A DNA stretch of 64,000 nt from Nemertoderma westbladi (GCA_032718475.1 JAUCBJ010003548.1:81828-145827); one strand, 5' to 3'; shown: positions 10,252-22,663, numbered from the stretch's first letter. A program made the numbers and translations. The notes: a model not told the origin generated them from the sequence alone.

Positions 10252-13200
10252 TCCATTTAGTGTGCGACAAGAGTTATATTTCTCCATTTAGTGTGCGACA
10301 AGAGTTATATTTCTCCATTTAGTGTGTGACAAGAGTTATATTTCTCCATTTAGTGTGCGACAAGAGTTATATTTCTCCATTTAGTGTGCGACAAGAGTTA
10401 TATTTCTCCATTTAGTGTGTGACAAGAGTTATATTTCTCCATTTAGTGTGCGACAAGAGTTATATTTCTCCATTTAGTGTGCGACAAGAGTTATATTTCT
10501 CCATTTAGTGTGTGACAAGAGTTATATTTCTCCATTTAGTTTGTGACAAGAGTTATATTTCTACATTTAGTGTGCGACAAGAGTTATATTTCTCCATTTA
10601 GTGTGTGACAAGAGTTATATTTCTCCATTTAGTGTGCGACAAGAGTTATATTTCTCCATTTAGTGTGCGACAAGAGTTATATTTCTCCATTTAGTGTGCG
10701 ACAAGAGTTATATTTCTCCATTTAGTGTGCGACAAGAGTTATATTTCTCCATTTAGTGTGTGACAAGAGTTATATTTCTCTATTTAGTGTGTGACAAGAG
10801 TTATATTTCTCCATTTAGTGTGCGACAAGAGTTATATTTCTCCATTTAGTGTGCGACAAGAGTTATATTTCTCCATTTAGTGTGCGACAAGAGTTATATT
10901 TCTCCATTTAGTGTGTGACAAGAGTTATATTTCTCCATTTAGTTTGTGACAAGAGTTATATTTCTCCATTTAGTGTGCGACAAGAGTTATATTTCTCCAT
11001 TTAGTGTGTGACAAGAGTTATATTTCTCCATTTAGTGTGTGACAAGAGTTATATTTCTCCATTTAGTGTGCGACAAGAGTTATATTTCTCCATTTAGTGT
11101 GTGACAAGAGTTATATTTCTCCATTTAGTTTGTGACAAGAGTTATATTTCTCCATTTAGTGTGCGACAAGAGTTATATTTCTCCATTTAGTGTGTGACAA
11201 GAGTTATATTTCTCCATTTAGTTTGTGACAAGAGTTATATTTCTCCATTTAGTGTGCGACAAGAGTTATATTTCTCCATTTAGTGTGCGACAAGAGTTAT
11301 ATTTCTCAATTTAGTGTGCGACAAGAGTTATATTTCTCCATTTAGTGTGCGACAAGAGTTATATTTCTCAATTTAGTGTGTGACAAGAGTTATATTTCTC
11401 CATTTAGTGTGTGACAAGAGTTATATTTCTCCATTTAGTGTGCGACAAGAGTTATATTTCTCCATTTAGTGTGTGACAAGAGTTATATTTCTCCATTTAG
11501 TTTGTGACAAGAGTTATATTTCTCCATTTAGTGTGCGACAAGAGTTATATTTCTCCATTTAGTGTGCGACAAGAGTTATATTTCTCAATTTAGTGTGCGA
11601 CAAGAGTTATATTTCTCCATTTAGTGTGCGACAAGAGTTATATTTCTCCATTTAGTGTGCGACAAGAGTTATATTTCTCCATTTAGTGTGTGACAAGAGT
11701 TATATTTCTCCATTTAGTTTGTGACAAGAGTTATATTTCTCCATTTAGTGTGCGACAAGAGTTATATTTCTCCATTTAGTGTGTGACAAGAGTTATATTT
11801 CTCCATTTAGTGTGCGACAAGAGTTATATTTCTCCATTTAGTGTGCGACAAGAGTTATATTTCTCCATTTAGTGTGCGACAAGAGTTATATTTCTCAATT
11901 TAGTGTGTGACAAGAGTTATATTTCTCCATTTAGTTTGTGACAAGAGTTATATTTCTCCATTTAGTGTGCGACAAGAGTTATATTTCTCCATTTAGTGTG
12001 TGACAAGAGTTATATTTCTCCATTTAGTGTGCGACAAGAGTTATATTTCTCCATTTAGTGTGCGACAAGAGTTATATTTCTCAATTTAGTGTGTGACAAG
12101 AGTTATATTTCTCCATTTAGTTTGTGACAAGAGTTATATTTCTCCATTTAGTGTGCGACAAGAGTTATATTTCTCCATTTAGTGTGCGACAAGAGTTATA
12201 TTTCTCCATTTAGTGTGCGACAAGAGTTATATTTCTCCATTTAGTGTGTGACAAGAGTTATATTTCTCCATTTAGTGTGCGACAAGAGTTATATTTCTCC
12301 ATTTAGTGTGTGACAAGAGTTATATTTCTCCATTTAGTGTGTGACAAGAGTTATATTTCTCCATTTAGTTTGTGACAAGAGTTATATTTCTCCATTTAGT
12401 GTGCGACAAGAGTTATATTTCTCCATTTAGTGTGTGACAAGAGTTATATTTCTCCATTTAGTGTGCGACAAGAGTTATATTTCTCCATTTAGTTTGTGAC
12501 AAGAGTTATATTTCTCCATTTAGTGTGCGACAAGAGTTATATTTCTCCATTTAGTGTGTGACAAGAGTTATATTTCTCCATTTAGTGTGCGACAAGAGTT
12601 ATATTTCTCCATTTAGTTTGTGACAAGAGTTATATTTCTCCATTTAGTGTGCGACAAGAGTTATATTTCTCCATTTAGTGTGCGACAAGAGTTATATTTC
12701 TCCATTTAGTGTTTGACAAGAGTTATATTTCTCCATTTAGTGTGTGACAAGAGTTATATTTCTCCATTTAGTGTGCGACAAGAGTTATATTTCTCCATTT
12801 AGTGTGCGACAAGAGTTATATTTCTCCATTTAGTGTGCGACAAGAGTTATATTTCTCAATTTAGTGTGTGACAAGAGTTATATTTCTCCATTTAGTGTGC
12901 GACAAGAGTTATATTTCTCAATTTAGTGTGTGACAAGAGTTATATTTCTCCATTTAGTTTGTGACAAGAGTTATTTTTCTCCATTTAGTGTGCGACAAGA
13001 GTTATATTTCTCCATTTAGTGTGTGACAAGAGTTATATTTCTCCATTTAGTGTGCGACAAGAGTTATATTTCTCCATTTAGTGTGCGACAAGAGTTATAT
13101 TTCTCAATTTAGTGTGTGACAAGAGTTATATTTCTCCATTTAGTTTGTGACAAGAGTTATATTTCTACATTTAGTGTGCGACAAGAGTTATATTTCTCCA

Positions 13201-13631
13201 TTTAGTGTGTGACAAGAGTTATATTTCTCCATTTAGTGTGTGACAAGAGTTATATTTCTCCATTTAGTGTGCGACAAGAGTTATATTTCTCCATTTAGTG
13301 TGCGACAAGAGTTATATTTCTCCATTTAGTGTGTGACAAGAGTTATATTTCTCCATTTAGTGTGTGACAAGAGTTATATTTTTCCATTTAGTGTGTGACA
13401 AGAGTTATATTTCTCCATTTAGTGTGCGACAAGAGTTATATTTCTCCATTTAGTGTGTGACAAGAGTTATATTTCTCCATTTAGTGTGCGACAAGAGTTA
13501 TATTTCTCCATTTAGTGTGCGACAAGAGTTATATTTTTTCATTTAGTGTGTGACAAGAGTTATATTTCTCCATTTAGTGTGTGACAAGAGTTATATTTCT
13601 CCATTTAGTGTGCGACAAGAGTTATATTTCT
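10252..13631. repeat. 31-bp satellite array, about 109 units
   Basis: The unit is TCCATTTAGTGTGCGACAAG followed by AGTTATATTTC, period 31, spanning 3,380 bp. Variation is concentrated at a few positions: GTGCGAC, GTGTGAC or TTTGTGAC, and CTCCATTT or CTCAATTT. These give a readable order of unit types with repeated runs, implying multi-unit duplications. Stops in all frames and the non-triplet period exclude coding. Confidence 0.97.
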
Positions 13632-14251
13632 GCTTTCAACTTTAGCTACAAGCGGTTGAAAATTGTCTTAAAAACAATTATGAATATTATACCAGTCGCG
13701 AGTTGCTCTGTATTTATTCATAGCCCTTTTCTCAATATGGTACCGCTAGAATGGTGAAATTACCAGGGGCGCGTCCAGCTTTTCGTTAAGGGGGGGGGGG
13801 GGGGGGGGGGCAGTGGCATGCAGAGCTAAAGTGGTGCCCGGGGCCAAATCAGGAGGTCCCCCCCCCCCCCACCCAAAAAAAGGGTGGAAAATAACATTCA
13901 ACTAGCGCACCAAACGAACAAGTTTCTAGACATTACTAGGCACTAGAAAAACAATTTGAGCTGGAATTTTTAATGTTTGACATAATAAATTGTTCTAAAA
14001 CTGATACCGGTAGCCTTACAAAACTATTTAAATCAAAATTAATATCCAATGTTCATAAGTATTCTACCCGCTCAGCACCACTAAAAGTTTTTCCATTCCG
14101 CGTGTTCGACTCCAGATATCCAAACAGTCTTTAAAATTTACAGGATATAAATATGGAATGAATTGCCTCTCGAAATTAAAAATGCAAAGACCAAAAATTC
14201 ACTTGTTATTCTGTTAAAAAATAAATATCTGGAATCTCTATTATAATTAAC
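13632..14251. other. Gene-free interval with G and C homopolymers
   Basis: Contains a 21-G run (13,790-13,810) after GGGGCGCGTCCAGC and a 13-C run at 13,858-13,870. The GGGGCGCGTCCA phrase recurs in inverse form near 15,750-15,765, so a dispersed repeat is likely. No exon recognised. Confidence 0.5.
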
Positions 14252-14575
14252 AGTGTGGCGAGCCACGAAGTGAGCGAAGCCTTAGCATATGGGTGCCATT
14301 GGCGAGTTGTCTGTCGTCGGCGTCTGTCGTCGTCGTAAATTTTTGATCGCTAATAACTCGGTTATTCCTTGATGAAATTATACCAAACTTGGTATGTATG
14401 TAGTCCGTCAAAAACGTTTAGAAAGAATCTGAAGTTTAGTCAATAACGAACGAACGTAACGAGGCACAAGAGGAGGACGAGTATTGTGTTGAAGACTTCT
14501 GACTAACAGCAGACAACTCGTTAATGGTGACCATATGCTAAAGCTTTGCTCACTTCGTGCTGCGCGAAGGCCCCA
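14252..14575 (+). mobile_element. Dispersed family B element, copy 3
   Basis: It starts GTGGCGAGCCACGAAGTGAG then CGAAGCCTTAGCATA, has the core TAATAACTCGGTT ... ACCAAACTTGGTATGTATGT, and ends CTTCGTGCTGCGCGAAGGCC CCAC. It shows both termini of the family: GTGGGGCGAGCCACGAAG at one end and the inverted GTGGGGCCTTCGCGCAGCAC at the other. Confidence 0.75.
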
Positions 14576-15293
14576 CGAACGTGTTCACCATCCATTCCCG
14601 CTACACCAAATTAAGAAATTATTTTCGTTTATTTCTCGTATTTCTCTAACTTCACTGCCAGCTGGCTTTGATGCCACAAGGCCTACTATTTTTAAGCGCA
14701 GCTTTATTTTTTTTTCAAAAAATAAAAGATGCAGCATCTAATGAAACATGACATTCTAGAATATTTTGTTATTTGCAAAGTAAAAAATTTTTAAAAAAAA
14801 GTTGAAGGAAATAAAAAGACAAGTGCGCAAGAAAATCAACAAGATATACATTGAGCGATCCAAGTGTAACAAGAGTCAGGAGTATGCAGAAAATTCAATG
14901 TTACCGGTACAATGATAGAATACCAGTGGCGTCTTCAAATGATAAAATAAATATATTCATGGAGATAATTAAGAAATAAAAGCATCAAATACTGTTTAAA
15001 TGTGTATGGAAATGTTGAATGCAATATCATTGATTTAATAAAAAATAAATAAAAATTAACTTTCCACTTTCTAAAAATGTTGTTCTAGAACAGAATAAAA
15101 TATAACTCTAGATCATATCATAATTAAAAAAAACAATTATGAAATTTTCTAGAACACATTCATTACACTAACACTAAAATGTTTTGGTATAAAATTAAAA
15201 TGGGGGGACTGGCGGAATTCTAGCCGTAATAATGAAGGCGAACAGTGTCATATCCACTCCAATCCTCTGTCAATGGAAAATAGACCTGTACGT
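14576..15293. other. No gene recognised
   Basis: AT-rich DNA without exons or element ends that I can support. Confidence 0.5.
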
Positions 15294-15385
15294 ACAGCCT
15301 GCCTATTGTATTAGGCCTATTATTAGCCTACTATTGTATTAGGCCTATTATTAGCCTACTATTGTATTAAGCCTACTATATTATT
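15294..15385. repeat. Short tandem repeat (~27 bp)
   Basis: About three imperfect copies of TATTGTATTAGGCCTATTAT followed by TAGCCTAC. Confidence 0.8.
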
Positions 15386-15540
15386 GCCTATTATGTATCT
15401 ACATAGATTCCAACTATAAGGGCACTCACTATATTGGGATAATAAGGAATTCTGTACTGGGACTAATATAAATATTGGTTGGTTTAGAGACAGCGAAATT
15501 GCCCTGACCACATCAGAGCTGGCAATAATGATAAGAGGAC

Positions 15541-15650
15541 GGGTATATCAAGGATGTAAAGGGCGATTCAATATGCCCACAAAGAATGAGTGGACGGGTG
15601 TATCAAGGATGTAAAGGGCGATTGAATATGTCTACTGTACAAAGAATAGT
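15541..15650. repeat. 55-bp direct duplication
   Basis: The phrase TATCAAGGATGTAAAGGGCG, followed by ATT(C/G)AATATG and an ACAAAGAAT block, occurs twice with a 55-bp offset (15,541 and 15,596). Confidence 0.75.
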
Positions 15651-15956
15651 TTCACTGCCTTTAATTTTCTCAATTGGCAGGCGAGCCCATACAGTCAGAC
15701 AGTGAGGGGGTGGCTCGAGCCCACCTAGCCCCCACCCCCCTCCCCCTTGGACGCGCCCCTGGAAATTACAATTATTCCAAATCTGTAAAAGTCTGAATTT
15801 CGTTTGATATAGCTGAGCTGTGGGTGTTTGAAAGTCCAATGTTATTTTTCCATTGTGCTATGATGCTATTTATTAATAAAACATTAAGACCTTATCTCGT
15901 GTACAGAGTGAATGAATATTACGAGAATGTAAGAGTATAATTATTGGAAGACCTAC

Positions 15957-16076
15957 CACTGCAGTACATCTCATCGTCATAGCTATCGTAACAGTCAAGA
16001 ACTTCGTCGCAGTACCCAGTCACCGGGATACAATCACTCCCAGCATCGTCGCATGCAAAGTAGCCGTCCTCGCAAC
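15957..16076 (-). CDS. LDL-receptor class A domain exon
   Basis: Read on the minus strand this 120-bp exon follows an acceptor (CCTATTAG, ending at 16,077) and ends before the donor GTAGGT (starting 15,956). It starts two bases into a codon and ends one base into the next, so both flanking introns are phase 1, as is usual for shuffled LDLRA exons. It encodes CEDGYFACDDAGSDC, IPVTGYC and DEVLDCYDSYDDEMYC: six cysteines in LDLRA spacing with the acidic calcium-cage pattern CDxxxDCxDxxDE. LDLRA modules bind ligands in secreted or membrane proteins. It joins in frame to the signal-peptide exon at 18,298-18,358. Exons further 3' (below 15,950) were not found, so the full architecture is unknown. 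Confidence 0.85.
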
Positions 16077-16089
16077 CTAATAGGAATCA

Positions 16090-17430
16090 ATTTAGCATTG
16101 ATAAATAATTACAGTTTTATTTAATAAATCAAACAAGCTAATGAAGTAAAGAAACCTTAACGGTAGGTAGGTGCAGTAATACCTCAAACTAAAAAGCATT
16201 CGTGACCTAGAAGTTGCATGCAATATGTTGACAGCAGTCCGCTAATCCGTACGTCTCGCCCACATACGTGGCTCCCTCTAATGGCCGAGCGATAAAACGA
16301 CAGTGGAATTAAGGAATGGACATCCATCTAACCCCTAAGCTTGTCATTATTCTGCTCGCGTGTGTCTATGTGTATGCGATATACTTAAAGCTTTGCAGAA
16401 CAGGCTGCACTGGGTTCATTGCGATTTGAAATTACTTTGAAATGCTAAACAACTCACGCCGGTAGTTCAACTTCTATTGGGCTCGCCGTAGTGTGCCATG
16501 GTGTGGTTGTGCACATGCTTGCTGGTGAAAAGGAATGCGTTGTTATGTAATGCTTGCCTTCTCAGGGCAGCGAATGAACCCAAATGGTAATAGACTGACA
16601 ACAAACATCATTTACTCATTCAGATTGATTAAATCATCTCGACCGGGTAATTATTAGTTTCATGTGCTACATGAGAGCAAACTTAGTTCTATTTGCATAT
16701 GTTTAAACGCTTTCCTGTGGGTAACCACCTCACTTTGGCCACTAGCATTAACATAAATGCATAATGCGTCCAACGCCCCCGGTCGGATCAATAATAACCC
16801 ACAAATGTGCCAAGTTGCAAATTAACCCGATTTCTAAGAGGTTTATGGGGCAAGTCAGAACTGCAAGCCATCAGCAAACGGTTATAATTAGAATATTCTG
16901 TGTTTGTTTGTGTCTGTGTCGGGAGCCATAATGTGCGAGTGAATCCAATAATCTAGTATAATGAGAACTTACAGTTCTGAGCATAGAGGCCCTAGATATC
17001 TACGTTTAGTATGTTGGGGTATCAGCGCAGAAAATTAATGTAAAAAAAAGAAAAAAACAAAAAGAAATAATATATACAAGCAATCAAGAATAAGAGACAC
17101 TTGACACTTACTACAGCAACATATATATGATTGTCTCACCCACTAAACTGCCCAAAATAGTCAACGAAACAGTAAGAAATAACACTAATATAATATAATT
17201 ATATTATAAAGAATAAACCATATTAAAACAATATCAACAAGCAACATAGATTCGTTATATTCTACTTTATTTTTGTGAATTATTTTTTATCTTCATCCTG
17301 GGTAGGGTATTTCTCTTATCACAGTTGAAAAGTGTTCAACTTAGAAGGCTACATAATAGAAATGTTACTTAAATTTAGCTGTTTTATTTAATTTTATTAT
17401 AAACACTATCAGAGTAGGTGTGTGCAAATA
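16090..17430. other. Probable intron of the LDLRA gene, left part
   Basis: Lies between the two proposed minus-strand exons. AT-rich, with an A-rich stretch at 17,040-17,070. No further exon was recognised. Confidence 0.45.
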
Positions 17431-17432
17431 AT

Positions 17433-17550
17433 ATCACAAAACTATCTCCGTACAAGAGCAATATAACAAAACTATATAATATAACAAAACTATCTCTGTA
17501 CAAGAGCAATATAACAAAACTATATAATATCACAAAACTATCTCTGTACA
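17433..17550. repeat. ~46-bp tandem repeat in intron
   Basis: About two and a half copies of ACAAAACTATCTCTGTACAA followed by GAGCAATATAACAAAACTATATAAT. Confidence 0.85.
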
Positions 17551-18297
17551 ATGCAACTAAGATAACAATTTGCAAGAGCTGGTCTAATAGAACGTTCTTA
17601 CGTACCCTACCGATGAAAACAATTATTAGTATTATTATACCTGTAACTATTATTGTTAATCTAACATTATTTTAACCTTCATACTAATGCTATATATAAA
17701 TCATATGCTATAGTTGTTATTTGAAATTCAAAGTAGCCAGCCTATGAAATATTGTATTGATTATGACAACTGGTTATAGATTTCAAATACCGAGGGATGG
17801 CCTAGGCCAACCATAGACTATAGAGTTTCCTCAATGGTTAAGACAATAGAAGATACCGTAGGCTACCTATTCTGTCATCTAAGTTGGTTACTAGGTTACG
17901 GGTTCTAGAAGTTATCAATAAATCATATTCCGTTAATGTTCATAGGAGTTATTAGTTAGTTACTAGTTATTAGGACTACTGGATGGTTTTCTAACAGATC
18001 AATTTAATTAATATAGCCAACAAAAATTTAGTACACTATTTCATATTTGTACTTTACAAATTCATTCCTAAAATATCGGCATCGGGACGGGATTATATTT
18101 TCGCCGGGATCCAGTTTGAACACTGAACCTAAAATTTAATCATACGGTACCGGTATCGCGTGTGAAAAAAAAGAAAAAAGAACAGACAGAAGAGAAATAA
18201 TCGAGAGAGATTGTACAATAGTTAGTTCTGTAGTTACTGCTACCAATAGGCAAGGCAGTTCAACGTAGAATGAAGCAATCAAATATGATCCACTCAC

Positions 18298-18358
18298 CAG
18301 AACATATTGATGCAAAAAATATAACTCCAATTAGCTTTAAATTAAGAGATACAAGCAT
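18298..18358 (-). CDS. Signal-peptide exon of the LDLRA protein
   Basis: From ATG at 18,358 (minus) the frame reads MLVSLNLKLIGVIFFASICS and stops one base into the next codon at a strong donor (G|GTGAGT, donor at 18,297). The peptide has a short basic-containing start, a hydrophobic core (LIGVIFFA) and a small-residue cleavage region, which is a typical secretion signal. Its phase-1 donor fits the phase-1 acceptor of the LDLRA exon at 16,076, and the joined codon is GGT (Gly). Splicing the two across a 2.2-kb intron puts the LDLRA domain directly after the signal peptide. The pairing is inferred from strand, phase and content. An exon between them cannot be excluded, and the 5' UTR and promoter were not identified. 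Confidence 0.65.
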
Positions 18359-18704
18359 TTTTCATTGGATACTGATATAACAATAAATATGAAGCAATTA
18401 AGTTTGGTGAATATACATGAATAATAATCAGAAGCCAGTATCATATATGTTGCGATAAATTTAAATAAGAAACATCCCCATCACCACAGTCTGGATATGA
18501 TGATTCAACAGTTGAACGCAGCAACGACGTATTTCTACAATTTCAAACTACTATCGTATCATAATAATAAACAATATCAGAATTTAAACTCATCCGTTTA
18601 GTTTGGCTTACTGAGGCTTTATCTATAAGCAGGTTTAAGCCCATTCAGGGAGTTAGGCCTAACCAACAATAATAACGTAAATATGAAATCTCAGAATACC
18701 GTAT

Positions 18705-19272
18705 TACCGGTGTAGCAGAAAATTTCCACCCCCCTAAAAATATATATTTTCACCCCCGCTTAGAATTAACTAGGGTATTTTAACCGGGGGTGAAACTACC
18801 CTGGGTGATTTTGTAGTGAAATTTAACCCCCCTCAGCAGTGTGTCCTCCATGATATTTTAAATTTCAATTCAATAGAGTTTAAATTCGATATAAGCCTAT
18901 TAAACGAACAGACGACCACATATACCTCTAGTCTAGTACACAGTACTGTAGACAGGTAGAAGATACAAATAAAATACACCGGGAGTAAGAATACGGAAAG
19001 TAAGTAAGAAATAAGTAAGTAAGTAAGAATATGGAAATTTAACCGGTGATGGATTTGCACAGAGTGAAAATTGATAAATGCAGGGGATATTTTCACCGGA
19101 CTGGCTGACTGGAGGGCGTGGAACAGCAGAGGGGTTTTTAAACACACTATGGAAAATTCACCCCGGGCGCGGGCAGTGTGGGCACCGGGAGTGAGAATAT
19201 ACTTGGGCAGTAGGGAACTTTAGCCGGGGAGTGATTTTGCATGGGGAGTTAAAATTATCTGTTACACCGGTA
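18705..19272. mobile_element. MITE with TACCGGTGTA termini
   Basis: The left end TACCGGTGTAGCAGAAAATT matches the reverse complement of the right end, TACCGGTGTAACAGATAATT, at 18 of 20 positions. The interior is rich in runs resembling CACCCCCG, and its reverse complement near the right end is equally C-rich, extending the palindromic character. It lies just 5' of the proposed signal-peptide exon on the minus strand. No coding content. Confidence 0.65.
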
Positions 19273-20399
19273 GGCCTACTACAGTACTAAATTACTCCAT
19301 TAGCTGTTAGCCAGGCACCAGGCAGCCAGCGAGCCAGGCGTCCCGCGTAGGTAGGCAGTAGGCGTATGGTAACGCGCGACGCCTGGAGGGTGACAGAGAC
19401 AGGCCAGCAGAGCAGACTGAATGTAATGCGCGGATCGAAGTCACCGGAAACATTGGTTTTTTAAATCAAACGTAAAACTATAATCTTCCAGCAGAGGCCT
19501 CTACGCTACCGTTACACTTCTTACTGCCTACAGGCAGACAGGACAGGCCGATCGCTGTATCGGCCTAATTTCTAATATAATGACTAACACCTAATTTCAG
19601 AAATTCCGCTAAATTCCTTCATCCTTAGATTAGCAGATTAGGACTTGGGCAGTACTGCAGTAGGGTTAGCGTTTAGCTCTGTAGCTGTCAGGCTGTAGTT
19701 GGTTAGACACTGTTAGAGTTAAGATCAGCATAGTATAGATCAACCATAGCCCAACAAATTCACTGTACAAACTCATAAATTAGGCCTACCAGGACCAGCT
19801 GACAGCCTACCGCTGTACTGTACCGCACCTGCTGACCTGTAATAAAAATGTAGTATTTTGTAAATCCGTATTGCTGCCTGGTGCCTGCTGCATTGCTGTA
19901 TTGCATTTGTAATTTGTAGGTACGGGTAGGCCTACCTCTGTACCTGGCTGCCTGGTACCTGGTACCGAAACGTGACTGTAATCCAGTAATCAGGCTGTCA
20001 GGTTATTACACAATATGGCAATAGACCTTAGATTAGCCCATAGCCTACTCCCTGACTCCCCTGGTGCCTGGGCCTACTGGATTATATCACTCTTTTTCTA
20101 TCTGGCTAGGCCCATCAGCATCACACTCAGGCCTAGGCCTGTACAGCTGATTATACCCGGCTGCATCAGTACTGCAGTACAATACTGTGTACTGCTGTAC
20201 TGGCGCTACCGTCTACCAGTTAGTACCTGTACTTAAGGTAGTCCTCCTTACATGGTGTGATAGAAACTTGGCGGTCAGACAGTCAGGTGATAAAGTAAAA
20301 TAAATGTGGAATGTGGCCATCAATAAAATGCATGTGTGGTCTGAGTTCTGAGGTATGCGTGCAGAGTATAAAGATTGCGAATAAAAATAGCGTGTGTTG
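19273..20399. other. No gene recognised
   Basis: Somewhat GC-richer sequence full of TAGGCCTAC, CTGCCTGG and CAGTACTG words. A 73-codon frame at 20,015-20,236 has no identifiable domain. Confidence 0.45.
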
Positions 20400-20560
20400 A
20401 GAAAAATAATAATAATATCGCGAGTTCAAAAATTTCGATAATTTCCCGAATTCAAAAAATATCGTAATTAAAAATATAGCGAGTAAAAATATCGAGAGTA
20501 AAAATAACGCGAGTTAAACAATATCGCGAGTAAAAATGTCGAGAGTAAAACTATCGCAAG
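20400..20560. repeat. Degenerate ATCGCGAGTAAAAAT repeat
   Basis: Repeated short phrases ATCGCGAGTAAAAAT, ATCGAGAGTAAAA and AAATATCG, about 15-17 bp apart. The reverse-complement motif (GCGATATTTTTACTCTCGAT) forms a similar cluster at 44,190-44,275. Confidence 0.7.
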
Positions 20561-20639
20561 TCTCGATATTTTTCACCAATTCCAATTTTATCAGATGAAA
20601 AATGTGCATTGTTTTGAGTATATTATGTTGAAAAATATG

Positions 20640-20890
20640 CAAGAGAAACTGGGGTGTTTGAAAAAGGTGGACTGGACACAGAAAACATGGACAATGGACA
20701 GACCAATCACGGGCGATTTGCGTCACACAGCATGTCCACCCTTTTCAGCTTTGTTGTCTAATTTGTAGTCTGTTTCAAACTTGAAAAAGGTGGACTGGGT
20801 TGATAAAAAAAAACAGGCAATGAATTACCAATCAGATCGATTTGCACATTATATAGCAGCTCGCTGTCCATGTTTTTCAAAAATTTTTAG
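20640..20890. repeat. Dispersed repeat, inverted partner at 22.9-23.2 kb
   Basis: GAAACTGGGGTGTTTGAAAA, then AGGTGGACTGGACACAGAAA and CATGGACAATGGACAGACCA, matches the reverse complement of 23,100-23,180 almost base for base. A second, weaker block (TTGAAAAAGGTGGACTGG) follows at 20,780. Probably a MITE or SINE family with two inverted copies. Confidence 0.7.
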
Positions 20891-21069
20891 AATGTTTTTA
20901 TGGATTATTGTTATTATTATCCCATACTTACTGTGACCAACCGAAGTTGTCCAAGTAGTTAAATAATATGGGGCGAGCCACGAAGTCTGTGAACAAGCCT
21001 TAGCATGAATATTGGAACATTAATATTCTAACGCAATACAGTATATAGTTAATTATAATATCTATCTAA

Positions 21070-22200
21070 TGTACTGTGCGGAAAATATAATATGCTTTAT
21101 TTACCGTTCATCCCGAGATCTGTTATTAAACGACCCAGCTCAGCATGGGAGGTAAATACAGTAAGTCAGATCGAGGCGCGAAAAGGTAAATAATGTATAT
21201 TATTGTTATATTTACATTATTTACCGCTCAGTCAATATCATTTACAAGAGTCATTTACAGCGGTAAATAATATTTGCATTATTTTCCTAGGTAAATGGGA
21301 ATTATTGCTCTTCAATCAGTCAACTTTGTACTGTAATAAATAATATTCTGGGGCATTTAATTTATGTAATGAGTAGCTACGGCTAGTAAAATAATCAAGT
21401 ACGGTACTTAATTAATAATCTTCAAATAAATAATATGTTCCAGAATATTGTGTATTTATTAAATATAATAAATGGCCTCCCTGCAGGCTGGTTGTATCGG
21501 ATGTAAAGTTCTACACTATTTGAACGTCCATATCTCAGATATTTCTAAATGATATTAATACAGTAGTTATTTACAAATTTTGAAACCTTACTACGACAAC
21601 TTTCCATTGGTATCAACAAATCACAAGAAGGAGGAAGAATGACTGCGGTGCGACTGGTGCAATGTGTAATTACTTACTACACAATAATATATTTTAATAT
21701 AATAATAATGATTACTAATAATAAATAATATAATAATGATTACATATTGTACGATAAATAAAACACGTTATTTACCTTGTCGCCCCTTGATCTGACTTAT
21801 TTACCACCCACGCTGCGCTCGGTCGGCAAATAACAGATCTTGGGACCAACGGTAAATAAAGGATATTTTATTTAATGTACAATAAATAGTTAGAATTTAT
21901 TGTACAATAGGTAGGTCCCTTATGTAGTTTATTGTTAAAAAGCATGCTTATTGTTATTATAATTACTGTATTAAAAGAAATTGTTTAATACATAATTTTT
22001 TCGATATTGCACCGCTGTCGCACCGCAGTTATTCTTCGTGCTTATAGTGGTTCGTAGCAATAGAAAGCTGTCGTTGAAACGATTCTAAATATGTAAATAA
22101 CTACAGTATTAGTTTCGATGAGAAATAGCTGAGATATAGGCGTTCAAAAATTGCAGGTACAGTATTTGCTTCCGCTGCAACCTGCAGGCCATTTATTCTA
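21070..22200. mobile_element. Nested inverted repeats (foldback-type)
   Basis: Two inverted pairs interleave. Pair 1 (~110 bp) is 21,080-21,190 against 21,770-21,865, sharing TTTATTTACCGTT, CAAGATCTGTTATT, GTAAATAAGTCAGATC and AAGGTAAATAA. Pair 2 (~200 bp) is 21,468-21,667 against 21,997-22,197, sharing AATGGCCT, TATATCTCAG, TAATACAGTAGTTATTTACA and GACTGCGGTGCGAC. One arm of pair 1 lies in the loop of pair 2, so one element probably inserted beside or into another. No coding frame. Confidence 0.7.
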
Positions 22201-22386
22201 CTGTATTTCATATTACTGTACTGTACTGGACCGGTACATACAATTTTTAGTCATTATTATTTATTTATTTGTTTGACGAGTATTAATAGTTTGATGTCAT
22301 TTTATTATTGCGTAGCTACTCCATTAAATAAACAAAATATTTCAGAATTTTATTTATTACAGTAAAACAACTGTACAGTTGAATAA

Positions 22387-22510
22387 TTGAAGACCATGAC
22401 TTTCTTGAGAAGCCTCTTAAAATAAACTGGCCTTGAAGTTGCGGATAATCTCGCAAAAGGGTGATAGGGAGTCGTGGCCGCGCAATTTTGTCGACAGTCT
22501 GGTGTTACAG
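22387..22510 (+). mobile_element. RTE-type LINE 3' end fragment
   Basis: CATGACTTTCTTGAGAAGCC, then TCTTAAAATAAACTGGCCTT, GCGGATAATCT, GGTGATAGGGAGTCGTGG and GCGCAATTTTGTCGACA follow the 3' coding end of the RTE fragment at 26,569-27,267 (reverse complement). Encoded remnants such as LLKKVM fit that ORF end. Severely truncated and diverged. Confidence 0.7.
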
Positions 22511-22663
22511 GCGAAATGCCCCTTCGCCGGAATGCCCCCCCCCCCCCCCTCCGGGCATTTTTGCCTAGTGCCATATGCCCCCCACCCCCCTGAGCATTTT
22601 CACCCCAGATTTCGTGAGTGGTGGTAAAAAAACCCTATTACAAAGTCAAATGGCGGCCCAAAA

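Noticed and set aside
10252-13631. CRISPR-like regular spacing
   Set aside because: There are no unique spacers: the whole 31-bp unit repeats, and the context is eukaryotic.
15603-15839. 78-codon minus frame with GGGGWGLGG
   Set aside because: The glycine run comes from a dispersed G/C-rich repeat (GGGCGCGTCCA phrase shared with 13,770), not a protein.
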